From an uncultured Rhodanobacter sp. (GTDB taxonomy: Bacteria; Pseudomonadota; Gammaproteobacteria; Xanthomonadales; Rhodanobacteraceae): a stretch of 6,978 nt of DNA. How positions within the stretch are numbered: position 1 is the stretch's first letter; the number at the start of each line of letters is the position of its first letter. This document shows positions 5,755-6,978 of this stretch, piece by piece. Below the pieces are notes generated by a model. The model saw nothing but the letters and a program-made list of their open reading frames with translations. It did not search any database and was not told the DNA's origin. Location: NCBI GenBank assembly GCA_903827735.1, contig CAIKJM010000573.1, forward strand, positions 1 through 6,978. The letters run 5' to 3'. The position numbers and the translations under genes were made by a program.

Positions 5755-6810
5755 ATGAATACAACGGACACCCTCCCCGGCGCCCTGCGCGCTCGGCTCG
5801 TTCCTCCGCTGGACATGCGCGGCCGCCCGCTGCACGACCTGCGCATTTCGGTCATGGATCGCTGCAACTTCCGCTGCCCGTACTGCATGCCCGAGGCCAA
5901 GTACGGCAAGGATTTCGCTTTTCTGCCGACCGGCGAGCGGCTCGATTTTGCCGAGATCGTAAGGCTGACCCGGCTGGCCGCACTGCTCGGTGTGCGCAAG
6001 CTGCGCATTACCGGCGGCGAGCCCTTGCTGCGGCCGAATCTGGCCGAGCTGATCAGCGAGCTGCGCGCGATTGAATCGATCGAAGATATCGCGCTGACCA
6101 CTAACGGCGTGCTATTGGCCCAGCAGGCGCCGGGTTTGATGGCCGCAGGCCTGAACCGCGTCACCGTGAGCCTGGACTCGCTCGCTCCCGCGGTGTTCTC
6201 GCGCATGAACGGCGGCCGCGGCGAACTGGAGCGCGTGCTGCAGGGCATCCGCGCCGCGAGCGCCGCCGGGCTAGGCGACCTCAAGGTCAACACGGTGGTG
6301 CAGCGCGGCGTCAACGATCACACGCTCCTCGATATGCTGGATTACTTCCGCGGCAGCGATGTGGTGGTGCGCTTTATCGAATTCATGGACGTGGGCAACC
6401 TCAACCACTGGTCGATGGCCGAAGTAGTGCCGTCGGCGGAGCTGTTGCAGCAGATCGAGCAGCGTTGGGCGCTCGAAGCCCTGCCCGGTCACTACAAGGG
6501 CGAGGTGGCCAAGCGCTACCGCTATCGCGACGGACAAGGGGAGATTGGCTTCATCTCGTCGGTGACGGCACCGTTCTGCGGCGCCTGCACGCGTGCGCGT
6601 ATTTCGTCGGACGGATCGCTGTATACCTGCCTGTTCGCCGAGCGCGGCATGGATCTGAAACAGCCGCTGCGCAACGGCGCCTCGGACGAACAGCTGCTCG
6701 ACATGATGCGCAGCGCCTGGCTGCAGCGTACGGATCGTTACAGCGAAGAGCGCGCCACGCCGCAAGCGCAGCATCACAAAAAAATCGAAATGTATTACAT
6801 CGGAGGCTGA
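5755..6810 (+). CDS. moaA: GTP 3',8-cyclase MoaA (radical SAM)
   Basis: A 351-residue enzyme that converts GTP to 3',8-cyclo-GTP, the first step of molybdenum cofactor synthesis, using two 4Fe-4S clusters and S-adenosylmethionine. The radical SAM motif is C37-x3-C41-x2-C44 (CNFRCPYC), with GGEP at 87-90, TTNG at 115-118 and SLDS at 139-142. The C-terminal cluster that holds substrate is C275-x2-C278-x13-C292. The chain ends in YIGG; the family's terminal Gly-Gly is needed for activity. The frame is open back to a TTG at 5686, inside moeA, but ATG 5755 gives a family-like N-terminus and leaves only 1 bp after the moeA stop. GGTGAG abuts the ATG, so the ribosome site is poor and coupling to moeA translation is likely. 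Confidence 0.97.
   Translation: MNTTDTLPGALRARLVPPLDMRGRPLHDLRISVMDRCNFRCPYCMPEAKYGKDFAFLPTGERLDFAEIVRLTRLAALLGVRKLRITGGEPLLRPNLAELISELRAIESIEDIALTTNGVLLAQQAPGLMAAGLNRVTVSLDSLAPAVFSRMNGGRGELERVLQGIRAASAAGLGDLKVNTVVQRGVNDHTLLDMLDYFRGSDVVVRFIEFMDVGNLNHWSMAEVVPSAELLQQIEQRWALEALPGHYKGEVAKRYRYRDGQGEIGFISSVTAPFCGACTRARISSDGSLYTCLFAERGMDLKQPLRNGASDEQLLDMMRSAWLQRTDRYSEERATPQAQHHKKIEMYYIGG
6802..6806 (+). promoter_or_regulatory. moaC ribosome-binding site inside the moaA Gly-Gly codons
   Basis: GGAGG lies 4 nt before the moaC ATG, slightly closer than ideal. It is made of the GGA GGC codons for MoaA's last two residues, the conserved Gly-Gly tail. One short sequence therefore serves both a protein end and the next gene's initiation. 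Confidence 0.7.
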
Positions 6811-6978
6811 ATGCTCTCGCACGTGGGTTCGGACAATCAGCCGCGCATGGTCGACGTCGGCGCCAAGGTTGCCACGCAACGCGTGGCGCGGGCGCAGGCC
6901 CGTGTGCTGCTGCCAGTCGACGTAGCATCCCAGCTGCGCGAGGCCGGCCATATAACGCCCAAGGGCCCGGTACTGACG
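6811..6978 (+). CDS. moaC: Cyclic pyranopterin monophosphate synthase MoaC, N-terminal 56 residues, cut by right edge
   Basis: MoaC rearranges 3',8-cyclo-GTP, the MoaA product, into cyclic pyranopterin monophosphate, acting directly after MoaA. The visible part contains the N-terminal signature MVDVGAKVATQRVARAQA (13-30, family MVDVSxKxxTxRxAxA) and ends in ITPKGPVLT (48-56), where K51 aligns with the conserved lysine of the KGDVxxxARIAGI segment. The full protein is usually about 160 residues, so about two thirds is missing, including most catalytic residues. The ATG directly follows the moaA TGA with no gap. moaD and moaE would be expected further downstream but cannot be seen. Confidence 0.92.
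   Translation, partial: MLSHVGSDNQPRMVDVGAKVATQRVARAQARVLLPVDVASQLREAGHITPKGPVLT

Noticed and set aside
5106..6314. A 402-codon minus-strand open frame across moeA and moaA
   Set aside because: It is a shadow of two clearly identified genes in high-GC DNA; its product is Arg/Ser/Gly-rich with no family motif.
6271..6951. A 226-codon minus-strand open frame across moaA and moaC
   Set aside because: It is antisense to conserved moaA and moaC motifs, with a His/Arg/Ala-rich product typical of shadow frames.

Overview
The window is chromosomal DNA of a GC-rich Gram-negative proteobacterium. Three things point to this: an ESPR-type extended signal peptide (type V secretion in Beta- and Gammaproteobacteria), an outer-membrane lipoprotein signal next to a DUF2968-like domain (known to me mainly from Burkholderiales and Rhodanobacteraceae), and a standard bacterial molybdenum cofactor operon. 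A Dyella/Rhodanobacter-like or Burkholderia-like host is my inference; the sequence alone does not settle it.

Layout. The left half is on the minus strand: a very large surface protein gene whose 5' end (588 codons) is visible and which runs off the left edge (1-1765), preceded by an AraC-family regulator gene (2064-3077). Between them is a 298-bp gap with a possible small terminator behind the regulator, an unusual chain of overlapping palindromes, and a weak promoter candidate for the surface protein. A 526-bp divergent intergenic region (3078-3603) separates these from the plus-strand genes: a DUF2968-like lipoprotein (3604-4308) and then a molybdenum cofactor operon, moeA (4530-5753), moaA (5755-6810) and the first 56 codons of moaC (6811 onward, cut by the right edge).

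How the genes work together. MoaA and MoaC convert GTP to cyclic pyranopterin monophosphate, and MoeA inserts molybdenum into molybdopterin at the end of the same pathway. The three genes are packed with 1-bp and 0-bp gaps, so they are very probably co-transcribed and translationally coupled; the codons for MoaA's functional Gly-Gly tail also form the moaC ribosome-binding site. The AraC regulator lies just upstream of the surface protein gene on the same strand and is a plausible, unproven regulator of it. The lipoprotein has no visible functional link to either neighbour.

The most unusual signals are the palindrome chain at 1898-1935, the alanine/serine/threonine/proline-rich passenger start with degenerate repeats in the surface protein, and a pair of mutually exclusive hairpins just upstream of moeA. 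I saw no tRNA, rRNA, CRISPR array, insertion sequence or attachment site.
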